From IMG/VR virus record IMGVR_UViG_3300042691_014897, positions 1 to 64,000 of that record: a DNA stretch of 64,000 nucleotides. One strand, written 5' to 3'. The position numbers were made by a program, and so were the translations under genes. Below the pieces are notes generated by a model. It searched no databases, was not told the origin of the DNA, and saw only the letters and a program-made list of their open reading frames with translations. This DNA comes from a virus. Positions 8,901 to 16,128 of this stretch are shown one piece after another. Positions within the stretch are counted from its first letter, which is position 1. Each line of letters opens with the position of its first letter.

Positions 8901-9167
8901 TTCCCCAGCATGGATAGGATTGTTATTAGCATCAGTTTTAAAAACTGGTGTACCAAATGTATCTGCTAGGTCTTTCTGACTGGTAAGTAGATATACCTTA
9001 CCTGCGTTGGCAGCTAAAGTACCAGGTGCAGTTCCTGTTCCTGCGCCGTTTTGTTTATTCTCTTCTGATGCAACAATGATCAATGGAGTTGTACCAGGAG
9101 CGGCGGAAGTATAGAAACTTTCATCTATAACTGAAACACTTACGCCTGGTGAATTTAATGTAGCCAT
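5934..9167 (-). CDS. 18: Tail sheath protein gp18, greatly enlarged
   Basis: This is the contractile sheath subunit. The N-terminal segment, with its SPGVSVSVIDES start and later GLQAAYSYLGVSNRAYVVRAN, and the C-terminal 390 residues (LLWNLRRSGFNVKKF, FNLIACPGYPELM, FVVGDTPARLA, FYPWGY, YPWFAPAGTRRGG, LVVYLRRQFAQLAKPYVFEPND, closing KAVEFIYIPL) are typical of gp18. At 1077 residues it is about 400 longer than T4 gp18 (659). The extra sequence, about residues 130-680, is beta-rich and holds at least four copies of a pattern like GTLWFDT...W. These resemble surface-decorating modules on the outer sheath. The ATG at 9167 has a GGAG site and a CTAAATA box 33 bases upstream. Confidence 0.95.
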   Translation of the reverse strand: MATLNSPGVSVSVIDESFYTSAAPGTTPLIIVASEENKQNGAGTGTAPGTLAANAGKVYLLTSQKDLADTFGTPVFKTDANNNPIHAGEQNEFGLQAAYSYLGVSNRAYVVRANVDLAELNARAEVPSGPPDNGTLWFDTANSNFGVFQWSGNGVNIPAGQTFSNKIPLVVTDAGDISGGVPAGRIGAVGDYALVLEDKEYVLCYKNNLGSWVKVGTDDWKESLPVAETVSNPTLSGDLTITVDGNDYDVTVTGLTDLSALASAINLHTADSGVSAAPRGTVLELFAINDFEISGTAVDNLGFVPDDEAVGGYASLGTFQAPVLQISPHYTVPAWKRTSGSDYNDGKPTGSIWVKTTEPNLGARWRVKIYNSTTAAWTEVSAPIHPNSATALRSLDPTGGGINLPVNTLYVKSNLSEDTGQPLANFQIFARKNSGVTTITSVGTLSGSVTGSFTVSYTQKNSNTPTTPVTVSFIGGIDDLISAMSTQLGANARVTAAKVDGKLVIKHLDGGDIFFDDNSGNALETLFGNGVSASSATNWYEVDSTINTFVASNWSPNADITTSAVAPTTEAVDGQLWYSSIIDEVDIMVHDGNTWKGLNNEYAEASVIVSATKPGEKTTDGRKLGDIWVDTSDLENFPKIYRYNLDLQKWVQVNTADQTTEDGILFADARWSTSGDESEPATIAALATSDFLDFDAPDPAIYPRGMLLWNLRRSGFNVKKFVRDYVDLASDNPRADDESMADYYPHRWVTESANQENGSGTFGRKAQRKVVVQALQALVNSNQQMRDEESRVFNLIACPGYPELMAEMKALNYDRGLTAFVVGDTPARLAADATTLSNWGTNQSAATEDGDEGLVTSDEYVGVFYPWGYTSDNLGNNIAVPPSHMILRTIALSDQVSYPWFAPAGTRRGGITNATAVGYVDSEGEFQSVALNNGQRDTLASIKVNPITFITGTGLVNYGQYTRAKSASSLDRINVARLVVYLRRQFAQLAKPYVFEPNDKITRDELKGAAESLLLELVGQRALYDYIVVCDTSNNTPARIDRNELYLDVAIEPVKAVEFIYIPLRLKNTGEIQGLTQ

Positions 9168-9199
9168 ATTAGAATCTCCGTGAATACTAATTCTATTTG

Positions 9200-9206
9200 T
9201 ATTTAG
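9200..9206 (-). promoter_or_regulatory. Late-type promoter CTAAATA for gp18-gp19
   Basis: The minus strand reads CTAAATA, 33 bases before the gp18 ATG, with a normal CGGAG ribosome site in the leader. This contrasts with the leaderless boxes elsewhere in the window. Confidence 0.5.
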
Positions 9207-9265
9207 TGTAGTTTGGCTTTTTACACTAGATTAACACAGAGAAAAGGGCACAAAAAAGGGCGGTT

Positions 9266-9273
9266 AATAAATA
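9266..9273 (+). promoter_or_regulatory. Late promoter AATAAATA, leaderless geometry
   Basis: AATAAATA is followed by TTGT and the ATG of the HNH-like gene at 9278. There is no Shine-Dalgarno sequence at a usable distance. The upstream AAAAGGGC is repeated twice (about 9242 and 9254). Confidence 0.6.
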
Positions 9274-9277
9274 TTGT

Positions 9278-9613
9278 ATGCGTCCTTTATGTAAAAGCTG
9301 TGGCGAAAGACCTTGTGCTGTAAACTACTACAAGGAAGATCGCGTGTTTTATAGAACTAAGTGTGATACCTGTGCTAGGGGGTCAACCCCCAAACAGCCA
9401 AGGTGGGCTCAGCACGGGTATGCTAAAAAGAGTCAGTGCGATAAATGTGGTTTTAAAAGCAAGAATACAGAACAGTTTAATGTGTTCCATGTAGACGGCA
9501 ATTTAAACAACTGCCGTACTAGCAACCTCAAGACTGTGTGTGCAAACTGTCAACGGGTTCTTCATAAAGAGGGCGTTCGCTGGCGTCAAGGTGATTTGAC
9601 ACCAGATCTTTAA
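9278..9613 (+). CDS. HNH-like zinc protein, 111 aa
   Basis: Two Cys pairs near the N terminus (CKSC and CDTC) look like a zinc ribbon. The second half has CDKC, then FHVDGNLNNCRTSNLKTVCANC, close to the HNH core pattern H-x-x-G-N-x-x-N...N-L...C-x-x-C, so a small HNH nuclease or a decayed, DNA-binding relative is likely. Similar small proteins occur in marine T4-like phages, as far as I recall. It is the only plus-strand gene here, inserted between gp18 and the dNMP kinase, and its 3' end overlaps the kinase gene by 86 bases in antisense. It could be a free-standing homing nuclease or a packaging-related nuclease; the sequence does not decide. Confidence 0.75.
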   Translation: MRPLCKSCGERPCAVNYYKEDRVFYRTKCDTCARGSTPKQPRWAQHGYAKKSQCDKCGFKSKNTEQFNVFHVDGNLNNCRTSNLKTVCANCQRVLHKEGVRWRQGDLTPDL

Positions 9614-10226
9614 CCTTGGTAAACAGGTCGTCGATACTACCGTCGTTGTCTAAGACTGCGTCAAATTTAGTACCTACCCAAGCAGTTTCGCTGGCGTGAA
9701 TACCTGCTTGCTCTAGTTTAGTTTTGCTAGTAGCCCAGGTAAAATTCTGTACTTGACCTTTGTTAACGCTTAGTGCCCAGTCATACCACTCGGGCAATTC
9801 CCCACGTTTTACCCAGATAATAATACCGCCTGCATCTTTGATTGATTTAATTTCGTTAGGGAAACGGCAGTCTGAAATAACAATATCGTCGGTACTAGTA
9901 CGCAGTTTATTTTCCACTGAAGCAATCCAAATATCATCGTGGAAGCTACGACGGCATACTTCAGTCCCCCAATATTGTAGTACCCAACGAGGAGTTAGAT
10001 TAGGCATATTTAGGCGTTCTGCCCACCACGGATCTACTTGCTCACGCCATTCACGGGCTTGTTTTGTGCGTCCTTCTAGAAGTGTGCGATCCCAGCCAAA
10101 TACGTGAGCTACTGCATCTTTTAGGCTGTTGGCAAATGATTCTCGTCGAAAACCGTGGAAGTTAACCAAATAGTCTGCAATAGTATCTTTGCCCGAGCCA
10201 ATAAATCCACAGATGCCAATAATCAT
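9528..10226 (-). CDS. 1: Deoxynucleoside monophosphate kinase (T4 gp1-like)
   Basis: This enzyme phosphorylates dNMPs to dNDPs for phage DNA synthesis. The P-loop GFIGSGKDT lies at residues 7-15, followed by ADYLVNFHGF and SLKDAVAHVFGW as in T4-like dNMP kinases. A lid-type segment RTKQAREWREQVDPWW and a substrate-side WVLQYWGTEVCR precede the DIVISDCRFPNEI strand. The last 30 residues are antisense to the HNH-like gene. It is the only nucleotide-metabolism gene among late structural genes here and has its own sigma70-like promoter. Its Shine-Dalgarno (CTAGGAGA) can pair with an upstream TCTCCTAG. T4 gp1 is of similar size (241 aa). Confidence 0.88.
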   Translation of the reverse strand: MIIGICGFIGSGKDTIADYLVNFHGFRRESFANSLKDAVAHVFGWDRTLLEGRTKQAREWREQVDPWWAERLNMPNLTPRWVLQYWGTEVCRRSFHDDIWIASVENKLRTSTDDIVISDCRFPNEIKSIKDAGGIIIWVKRGELPEWYDWALSVNKGQVQNFTWATSKTKLEQAGIHASETAWVGTKFDAVLDNDGSIDDLFTKVKDLVSNHLDASERPLYEEPVDSLHTQS

Positions 10227-10231
10227 AAGAA

Positions 10232-10274
10232 TCTCCTAGTTGAACTGCTAGTATATAGCGATTCTTCTAGGAGA
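10232..10274 (-). promoter_or_regulatory. Hairpin that could hide the dNMP kinase ribosome site
   Basis: TCTCCTAG (10232-10239) and CTAGGAGA (10267-10274) are perfect eight-base complements 27 bases apart. In the minus-strand mRNA the copy next to the ATG is the Shine-Dalgarno itself. The stem would block translation if the upstream copy is transcribed, which the promoter position puts in doubt. Confidence 0.4.
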
Positions 10275-10278
10275 GCAA
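10250..10278 (-). promoter_or_regulatory. Sigma70-like promoter for dNMP kinase
   Basis: The minus strand reads TTGCTC, 17 bases, TATACT, a good match to TTGACA-N17-TATAAT, placed 24 bases before the kinase ATG. It suggests early or middle expression by host polymerase, unlike the surrounding late boxes. Confidence 0.55.
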
Positions 10279-10295
10279 GAGTTATTATGCCAAAC

Positions 10296-10664
10296 TTAAG
10301 GCTTTGCTGGCCAGGTGACGCTCGACTCGTTTAAATTACCCCATTGATCAATAGTTGGTTGTGCTGTTTGTGTTATGTCTCTTAATGCAGATCTATAAGA
10401 TTTTTCTTCAGATGACATTGTTCTATCGGAAACAGCCCACCAATCGGTTTCAGCAAGAAGTTTATCTCGTTTAACTCTCAATTTTTCAAATGCTATTTCA
10501 GTACTGATCGAAGCCCATTTAGATTGTAACTGAGCTTTTGTTGGCTTTGAAACAGTGTTTGAGGAATCCCATTCGAGGTTTTCGTAAGAATCGGCTTGGC
10601 CGTGGTGTCTCCATTTGCAATCTTTATATTCTTGGTCTCGCCATAGAATTTCTGGTATAATCAT
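10296..10664 (-). CDS. Tail-fibre assembly chaperone-like protein, 122 aa
   Basis: The C-terminal half has the pattern LRVKRDKLLAETDWWAVSD, MSSEEKSYRSALRDI and a terminal Pro/Trp-rich tail, which is the signature of the phage tail assembly chaperone family associated with fibre genes (Phage_tail_APC type). The N-terminal 60 residues are polar and hold several Trp residues. It lies immediately downstream of three paralogous adhesin-like genes (11 bases after the last), exactly where a fibre chaperone would be expected. I infer it helps fold or attach those proteins or the large fibre upstream. Confidence 0.75.
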   Translation of the reverse strand: MIIPEILWRDQEYKDCKWRHHGQADSYENLEWDSSNTVSKPTKAQLQSKWASISTEIAFEKLRVKRDKLLAETDWWAVSDRTMSSEEKSYRSALRDITQTAQPTIDQWGNLNESSVTWPAKP

Positions 10665-10675
10665 TTTTAGTTTCC

Positions 10676-11287
10676 TTAAGTTATGCTTGTAACAACTGAG
10701 GGATCGATTTCAAATATGTCGATAATAGTTGTTCTTGCTCTTGTTCTTGCACCTAGCTGGTCGGGATTTACGTAACTACCTGGTCGTTCGCCTGTAGAAC
10801 CGTTAGCTAGGCTCCAGCCATAAGTTACTGTTTTAGATCCTGTAGTAGTTATAGTTGTCCACATACCGTTAAGTGTACATTGACCATATCGACTATCTAG
10901 ATCTGTGTCCCATGGGCTTATGTAGTTTGCGGCTTCGTATTTTCTAACACCGTCGATTTCTAAATATTCACCTGTTTGATACGAATATTGTCCAGCATGT
11001 GGTGCTCTTCCTTTAGCAACTAGATACGAATTTGCAAATTTTTTAGTAAAAGTAAACGTTAAGCAAGTTCCGGTTGATCCATTGCTAAGTGATATGTTTC
11101 TAGTAGCATCTTCAAAATGATGAGTATGTAATATCCCACCCATCGCTCTCCAGGTTGAAATCGTGTCATATCCTTCAAATGTTCCTATAGAACTGTTATA
11201 TCGTATTAATCCTGCACTAGAACTAGGGCGGTTTCCGGTAGTATCAACCGGAAACAAAATGTAATTATCACCTAACTTTATTGGCAT
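10676..11287 (-). CDS. Adhesin-like fibre protein, tandem paralogue 3, 203 aa
   Basis: This is the third of three tandem homologous genes. The N terminus holds the fibre motif DTTGNRPSSSAGLIRYN...FEGYD...W, common to phage fibre and short-tail proteins. The shared core follows: HHFEDATRNISLSN, then YSYQTGEYLEIDGVRKYEAA, then a Gly/Arg-rich GARTRARTTIIDIFEIDPS end. The middle, about residues 115-165, differs most between copies (SPWDTDLDSRYG here), as would be expected of a receptor-contacting loop. Function is inferred: a fibre tip or adhesin with alternative specificities. It lies eight bases from its neighbour and directly before the chaperone-like gene. Confidence 0.8.
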   Translation of the reverse strand: MPIKLGDNYILFPVDTTGNRPSSSAGLIRYNSSIGTFEGYDTISTWRAMGGILHTHHFEDATRNISLSNGSTGTCLTFTFTKKFANSYLVAKGRAPHAGQYSYQTGEYLEIDGVRKYEAANYISPWDTDLDSRYGQCTLNGMWTTITTTGSKTVTYGWSLANGSTGERPGSYVNPDQLGARTRARTTIIDIFEIDPSVVTSIT

Positions 11288-11295
11288 GATTGTTC

Positions 11296-11919
11296 CTAAG
11301 TTATATTAGTTATTGAAGAAGGATCGACTTCATATATTTCGATTACAGTAGTTCTTGAACGAGCCCGGCCGCCGCGGTTTTCTGGATTAGCGTAATCAGC
11401 CCAACGGTTGCCTGAACCGCCATCTCTTACACTGTATCCTAAGTTAATAGTTTTTGTTCCAGTAGTTAGTTGGTCTGTCCATATACCGTCCCAAAATATA
11501 GATCCGTAAATATAGTCACCGTTGCCAATGCCGTTCCAGGGAGGATGGAAGTGTGCGGCTTCATATTTTCTTGTTCCGCCAATTTCTGCGTATTCGCCTG
11601 TTTGATACGAGTATGTACCGTCAAGTGGAGTAATTCCTTTCATTACTAGATAAGATCCGGCATATTTTTTAGTAATGTCAAAACTGATGATAACAGCCGC
11701 GTTAGTGTTTGACAACGAGATGTTTCTTGTAGCATCTTCGAAATGATGCACATATAGTACGCTGTCTAAAGATTTCCATACCCCCGATGAATCATAAGAT
11801 TCAACATATCCTAAGGAAGTATTATATCGCATCATACCCGACGACGGCGATCCTGGTCTATTCGCAGTTGAATCAGCAGGTAATCTTATGGTTTGTGCAT
11901 CTAATTTGACTTGTGGCAT
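11296..11919 (-). CDS. Adhesin-like fibre protein, tandem paralogue 2, 207 aa
   Basis: This middle copy of the triplet has the same architecture: N-terminal STANRPGSPSSGMMRYN, then HHFEDATRNISLSN, YSYQTGEYAEIGGTRKYEAAH, and the C-terminal GRARSRTTVIEIYEVDPSS. The variable part carries HPPWNGIGNGDYIYGS and a NRWADYANPENRGG segment unlike those of its neighbours. A normal fibre-type start, MPQVKLDAQTIRLPAD, mirrors the other two. Retention of the invariant frame with changed loops suggests duplication followed by diversification rather than decay. Confidence 0.8.
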   Translation of the reverse strand: MPQVKLDAQTIRLPADSTANRPGSPSSGMMRYNTSLGYVESYDSSGVWKSLDSVLYVHHFEDATRNISLSNTNAAVIISFDITKKYAGSYLVMKGITPLDGTYSYQTGEYAEIGGTRKYEAAHFHPPWNGIGNGDYIYGSIFWDGIWTDQLTTGTKTINLGYSVRDGGSGNRWADYANPENRGGRARSRTTVIEIYEVDPSSITNIT

Positions 11920-11932
11920 TGTTAATTCTCGA

Positions 11933-12553
11933 TTATGTTATAACACTGATCGTCGACGGATCTACTTCAAAAACATCTAAAACTGTTGTTCTTGCACGGG
12001 CACGACCCCCTCGGCCGTCTGGGTTCCAATAGTGAGCTGGCTTTTCGCCGGTGCCCCCACTCAGTGGTGCCCAGCCAATGTTAACAGTTTTTGAACCGGT
12101 AGTGTTAACAGTTGTCCAAATTCCGTTAAGTGCGATATAGCCGTACACTCCATCGTCTCCCTGGCTATCGGGAGGACAAACATAATGTGCCCCTGTGTAT
12201 TTTCTAACACCGGCAATTTCCATATACTCGCCTGCTTGATATGAATATTGTCCTGATATTGGTAACATTCCTCGAACAACTAAGTATGAATTTGCGTATT
12301 GCTTTGTAAAACTCCAACTAAGTGCCACAGTGTCAGCACTGCCTGTGCTGGTAGCTATATTTCGTGTAGCATCTTCAAAGTGATGAGTATATAAAATAGT
12401 ATATAGTGGACGCCAAGTAGCTAACGAGTCGTAACATTCGTGCAATCCGGTGGTAGTGTTATACCTGATCATTCCGGCACTAGGAGTTGGCCTGTTACCG
12501 GTTGTATCTGCTGGCATTGTTACTGCCTGTTGGCCTAATACTGTACTTGGCAT
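11933..12553 (-). CDS. Adhesin-like fibre protein, tandem paralogue 1, 206 aa
   Basis: This first copy of the triplet overlaps the stop of the 1182-aa S74 fibre (TAATG), so it is translationally coupled to it. It has TTGNRPTPSAGMIRYNTTTGLHECYD, HHFEDATRNIATS, YSYQAGEYMEIAGVRKYTGAH and a closing GRARARTTVLDVFEVDPST. The variable middle is CPPDSQGDDGVYGYIALNG. Coupling to the fibre suggests that the product caps or decorates that fibre. There is no enzyme motif. Confidence 0.8.
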   Translation of the reverse strand: MPSTVLGQQAVTMPADTTGNRPTPSAGMIRYNTTTGLHECYDSLATWRPLYTILYTHHFEDATRNIATSTGSADTVALSWSFTKQYANSYLVVRGMLPISGQYSYQAGEYMEIAGVRKYTGAHYVCPPDSQGDDGVYGYIALNGIWTTVNTTGSKTVNIGWAPLSGGTGEKPAHYWNPDGRGGRARARTTVLDVFEVDPSTISVIT

Positions 12554-15500
12554 TATTTGTTACCTTTTAAAGCATTAATTTCTTTACGTAGTTCTTTAAT
12601 ACCTTCAACTAGTAAAGGAATAACTCTGTCATAATGAATAGTGAGATACTTTTCTGGATCAATCGGAGCTGGCACAACAACTTCTGGTAGTACTTTTTGT
12701 GTAGATTGTGCTGATAAACCGACTTCTCTCTTTCTTTCGTAACCTAAACTAACAGCAACATCATTTGCTTCGTAATAAAAACCTGCTAATTGATCAATCT
12801 TATCTAACGCATTTTCAATATTACCTAATCTTGTTTTTAAATTATCATCTGAATAATACGCTGTGATCGCATTTGTAGCAAGGATTTCTCCTGTTGTCCC
12901 AGATGCCGCAGTTCCTACACCCAATGATCCAACTTGCTTATTGACTGAGGTCGATTCTGCAATAGTTGCCCATGATAGTGTTCCAGAACCGTTAGTTACT
13001 AATGCTTGGTTGCTTGTACCATCTGCACTTGGCAGTGTATATGTAGCTGATCCAGCTGTGGCGGCCGCCTGGAACTTAACAGAACCGCTTGAAGAACCCT
13101 TGATAGCTAAAATACCATTAAGGTTAGTAGTTGCACCACTTGTGGCACCAATGTTAATAGTAGTTGCGGCACCTGCAAAATTAATAGTAGTCGCATTAGT
13201 GTTAAAAACTGCGGCGGTACCAGTTTCAGTAGTTGTAATATCCGCACCGTTAACTGCTAGGTCTCCGCTAATAGTTAAACTTGTTAGAGTACCGACACTA
13301 GTTAAACTTGAACTAGTAACACCGCTACCTAAAGTTGTTGAACTTAATACACTAGTGCCGTTAATGTAATATGATTTTCCGCTGGCTAAATTTAAATGCT
13401 CACTCGATGTCCAAGCATCTGTAGAATCTACCCAGTTTAATGTTTTATTTCCGCTGCCGGATTCTACGGTGATGCCTGCACCATCTGCGGCAGCATCGTT
13501 GGCAGCACCGCTAGCTAGTACAATATTTTTATCATCTACTGTTAGTGTTGTTGAGTTAATCGTTGTAGTAGTTCCGTCAACTTGTAAATTACCTTTGATA
13601 ACGACGGTTCCTGTATCGTCACCAACTACGGCAGGATCGATAGTAAATGTTGATGGGCCACGCAATTCGCCAGCTAATGTTGTATTAGCACCGCTGAATG
13701 TTGCGGCTAATGTACTGTTTGATGTAATGGTGATATCAGCATCTTCAGCTACAGATACATTACTAGTTCCGTTATTAATAGCATTGATCAATGTAGGAGC
13801 GGCATTGCCGCCTGCTGTAACTTCTAGAGTACCTGCATTATCTGTAATAGTTAGTGTACCGAGTGTGATAGATCCCGGCCCGACATATACGTGGTTCCAT
13901 CGATTAGTTGGTGTTCCTAATGTTAGAATGTTATCATTAACCGGAGCAACGTTAGTTGCAATATTTTCAAAGTAACCTCGAACTGCGGCTTCGGTTGGAA
14001 CTGCTTCATTGCTGTCACCGCTCATAGTTGTGTCACTAGAAAACTCGTTAACTAGTTCACCTAACTGAGCACCAATCGAACCCAGGCGTAAACTTGTAAG
14101 ACCTGATAAGTCGAATGCACTTGCGTTAAGTGTTGCACGGCCTGTTGCTTGGTCAACACGGAAATAATCACCGACTCGGAAGTTACCGTCTTGGTCGGTA
14201 CTTACATAGAATACACGACCTGGATAGCTTTCAATTACTTCGTTACCTTGTGCTGACGCTTGTGTCGGCTCTCCAGGATAGTTTGTAGTTGCCTTCCCGC
14301 CAGTACCAATACTTAAGAAATCGTGGCCTGTTAATCTCGATTGCGAATATGCATATCGAATAGTTAGTGCAGTATTGTCAACACTGGCAGTAGGTTTCTC
14401 GTTGGCCAGAACAATAGTCATCACACTCGAAGTGTTTGTGTAAGTTCCACTAACACTTTGAATAATATAAGACAATGGGTCGCCGGTAAGTTGTATTGCT
14501 CCTCCGGGACGCGGCTCTTCTAAAAATCCATCCGCAACTAGTACAAATCCCTTTTGCCCTGTTACTCCTCCAGTTTCGATGACTACTTCTTTTCCACCCG
14601 AAGCTGTGATAGTTTCACCTGCTTGGAATGTAAATCCGTTTGTGTTAACATAATACAACTTGTTAACTGCGGATTGTACATTAGTAATAGTACCGGTTGC
14701 ACCACTTGTGCCACCGGTAATTGTATTACCTACAGAAAATTCTCCTACTAGTGTTAACGGATTGTATGCTAATTGATTTCCGTAGATTGCACCAGTGAAC
14801 GATGTTTCATCTGGGTCAAACCCTCTAGATACTACGCCGTACGTTCCATAACTATTGTTACCGTTTAATGCACGTATCTTTCCGCCGTTAGTAGTTACAT
14901 AACCAAACCAACAGAAGTATGTAAAACAAGATACAATTTCTGCTTTACCTTGTCCGTTAACCCAAAAACCGACACCATCATCGAGGATGACAGTATATCC
15001 GTGGAAAACGATAGATTTATTTCCGCCACTGTGTACATCACCGTCAACTACAGCACCTATTCCGCCTGTGTCACTAAATGCAGAACATTCGATAACGTAT
15101 GGAGATTTGCTAGTAATTGTATTTGCCGGATCTAGTGCTACGAAAATTCCTTTGTCGTTCGATGTTGATGCTGTAATGTCTTCGGGGCTGGACAAGTTGG
15201 GCGCAAATCCGCCCATGTCTCTAAAATACATTTTATTTAAAGTAGAACCATCATTTAGCAACCACATAGTGCCTTCAGAATAGTCTGAACTGATTGTACA
15301 ATCAGTTGCTGTTACTGTTTGGCTTGAAAAACTTACTGTTAGTCTCGAATTACCGACAATTGGCGTGTCATAATCGATATCTGTGATAGTTACTGTTCCT
15401 GTAATACCGGAACCGCTTTGAATATTGCTGATAGTGATAGTGTCGCCGATTGTCCATGTTCCGCCAACATCTGCACTGTCATCAATTACAATAGTTGTTG

Positions 15501-16101
15501 ATGTTTGGGCACCAGTAGTGGCTGCGATGCTAGCAGAATTGTTTGTAATATTTACAGGAGCAACACCTGTAGTTCGTTGGCCGTCGCCGACGATAGTTAC
15601 GTTAGCAGGAACAGTAATCGGTAGTACTTCGTAATATAATCCGCCTTTAACATAGATAGTTGCAGGACCAGTTACAGTATCACATGCGTGGCGGATAGTT
15701 TTAAATGCTTCATTTAAGTTTGTACCATTATTAGAATCATCTCCGTCGGCTTTAACATAATAGATACTTTGAGCAGTAGTTAATCCTTGCCAGCTAGGAA
15801 ATCCTGCATCGTTGACAATAAGTGCCTGACCGGGTGATCCAATTGGTAATCTCGAATCTGTCGAGCCGTCGAAGTAATATAAGTCTCCGTCAGTAGTTAG
15901 AGGACTGCCGCTATTTCCGGGAATCATTAGTTCCCATTTATTAGCACTTAAATCTGTACTAAACGTACCTGCGGTATGTGCAAGTAAACACACATAAGTA
16001 TTTGCACCGCTTCTAACTACATCATCTTTTACATAACTGGTTGTAGTGGTCCATGCCCCTTTCCAGTTAAATTTTAGTCTACCTAGGTTAAAATCTGCCA
16101 T
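12553..16101 (-). CDS. Tail fibre with pectate-lyase-like helix and S74 chaperone end, 1182 aa
   Basis: Residues 1-60 form a GRLKFNWKGAW...Y.kDDVV..G..YVC..AHTA...W module, a carbohydrate-binding-like repeat also found in the 3168-aa fibre. A pectate-lyase-type beta-helix follows (YYVKADGDDSNNGT, FKTIRHACD, YEVLPITVPANVTIVGDG). Next comes the shared module GRVFYVSTDQDGNFRVGDYF. A long Thr/Gly/Val repetitive stalk leads to a C-terminal S74 intramolecular chaperone (YYSDDNLKTRLGNIENAL, YERKREVGLSAQ, DRVIPLLVEGIKEL). The S74 Ser-Asp motif is present, so self-cleavage is expected. A perfect TATAAATA lies 19 bases before the ATG, and the next gene overlaps its stop. Confidence 0.9.
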   Translation of the reverse strand: MADFNLGRLKFNWKGAWTTTTSYVKDDVVRSGANTYVCLLAHTAGTFSTDLSANKWELMIPGNSGSPLTTDGDLYYFDGSTDSRLPIGSPGQALIVNDAGFPSWQGLTTAQSIYYVKADGDDSNNGTNLNEAFKTIRHACDTVTGPATIYVKGGLYYEVLPITVPANVTIVGDGQRTTGVAPVNITNNSASIAATTGAQTSTTIVIDDSADVGGTWTIGDTITISNIQSGSGITGTVTITDIDYDTPIVGNSRLTVSFSSQTVTATDCTISSDYSEGTMWLLNDGSTLNKMYFRDMGGFAPNLSSPEDITASTSNDKGIFVALDPANTITSKSPYVIECSAFSDTGGIGAVVDGDVHSGGNKSIVFHGYTVILDDGVGFWVNGQGKAEIVSCFTYFCWFGYVTTNGGKIRALNGNNSYGTYGVVSRGFDPDETSFTGAIYGNQLAYNPLTLVGEFSVGNTITGGTSGATGTITNVQSAVNKLYYVNTNGFTFQAGETITASGGKEVVIETGGVTGQKGFVLVADGFLEEPRPGGAIQLTGDPLSYIIQSVSGTYTNTSSVMTIVLANEKPTASVDNTALTIRYAYSQSRLTGHDFLSIGTGGKATTNYPGEPTQASAQGNEVIESYPGRVFYVSTDQDGNFRVGDYFRVDQATGRATLNASAFDLSGLTSLRLGSIGAQLGELVNEFSSDTTMSGDSNEAVPTEAAVRGYFENIATNVAPVNDNILTLGTPTNRWNHVYVGPGSITLGTLTITDNAGTLEVTAGGNAAPTLINAINNGTSNVSVAEDADITITSNSTLAATFSGANTTLAGELRGPSTFTIDPAVVGDDTGTVVIKGNLQVDGTTTTINSTTLTVDDKNIVLASGAANDAAADGAGITVESGSGNKTLNWVDSTDAWTSSEHLNLASGKSYYINGTSVLSSTTLGSGVTSSSLTSVGTLTSLTISGDLAVNGADITTTETGTAAVFNTNATTINFAGAATTINIGATSGATTNLNGILAIKGSSSGSVKFQAAATAGSATYTLPSADGTSNQALVTNGSGTLSWATIAESTSVNKQVGSLGVGTAASGTTGEILATNAITAYYSDDNLKTRLGNIENALDKIDQLAGFYYEANDVAVSLGYERKREVGLSAQSTQKVLPEVVVPAPIDPEKYLTIHYDRVIPLLVEGIKELRKEINALKGNK

Positions 16102-16120
16102 TTTTTGGTCCTTGTTCCTA

Positions 16121-16128
16121 TATTTATA
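16121..16128 (-). promoter_or_regulatory. Consensus T4 late promoter TATAAATA
   Basis: The minus strand reads the exact T4 late consensus TATAAATA, 19 bases before the ATG of the 1182-aa fibre, with an AAGGA ribosome site between. It overlaps the end of the 107-aa gene. Confidence 0.7.

Noticed and set aside
9278-9613. HNH-like gene as evidence of an intron or homing in gp18 or dNMP kinase
   Set aside because: Both neighbouring genes are uninterrupted and no intron-like structure was seen.
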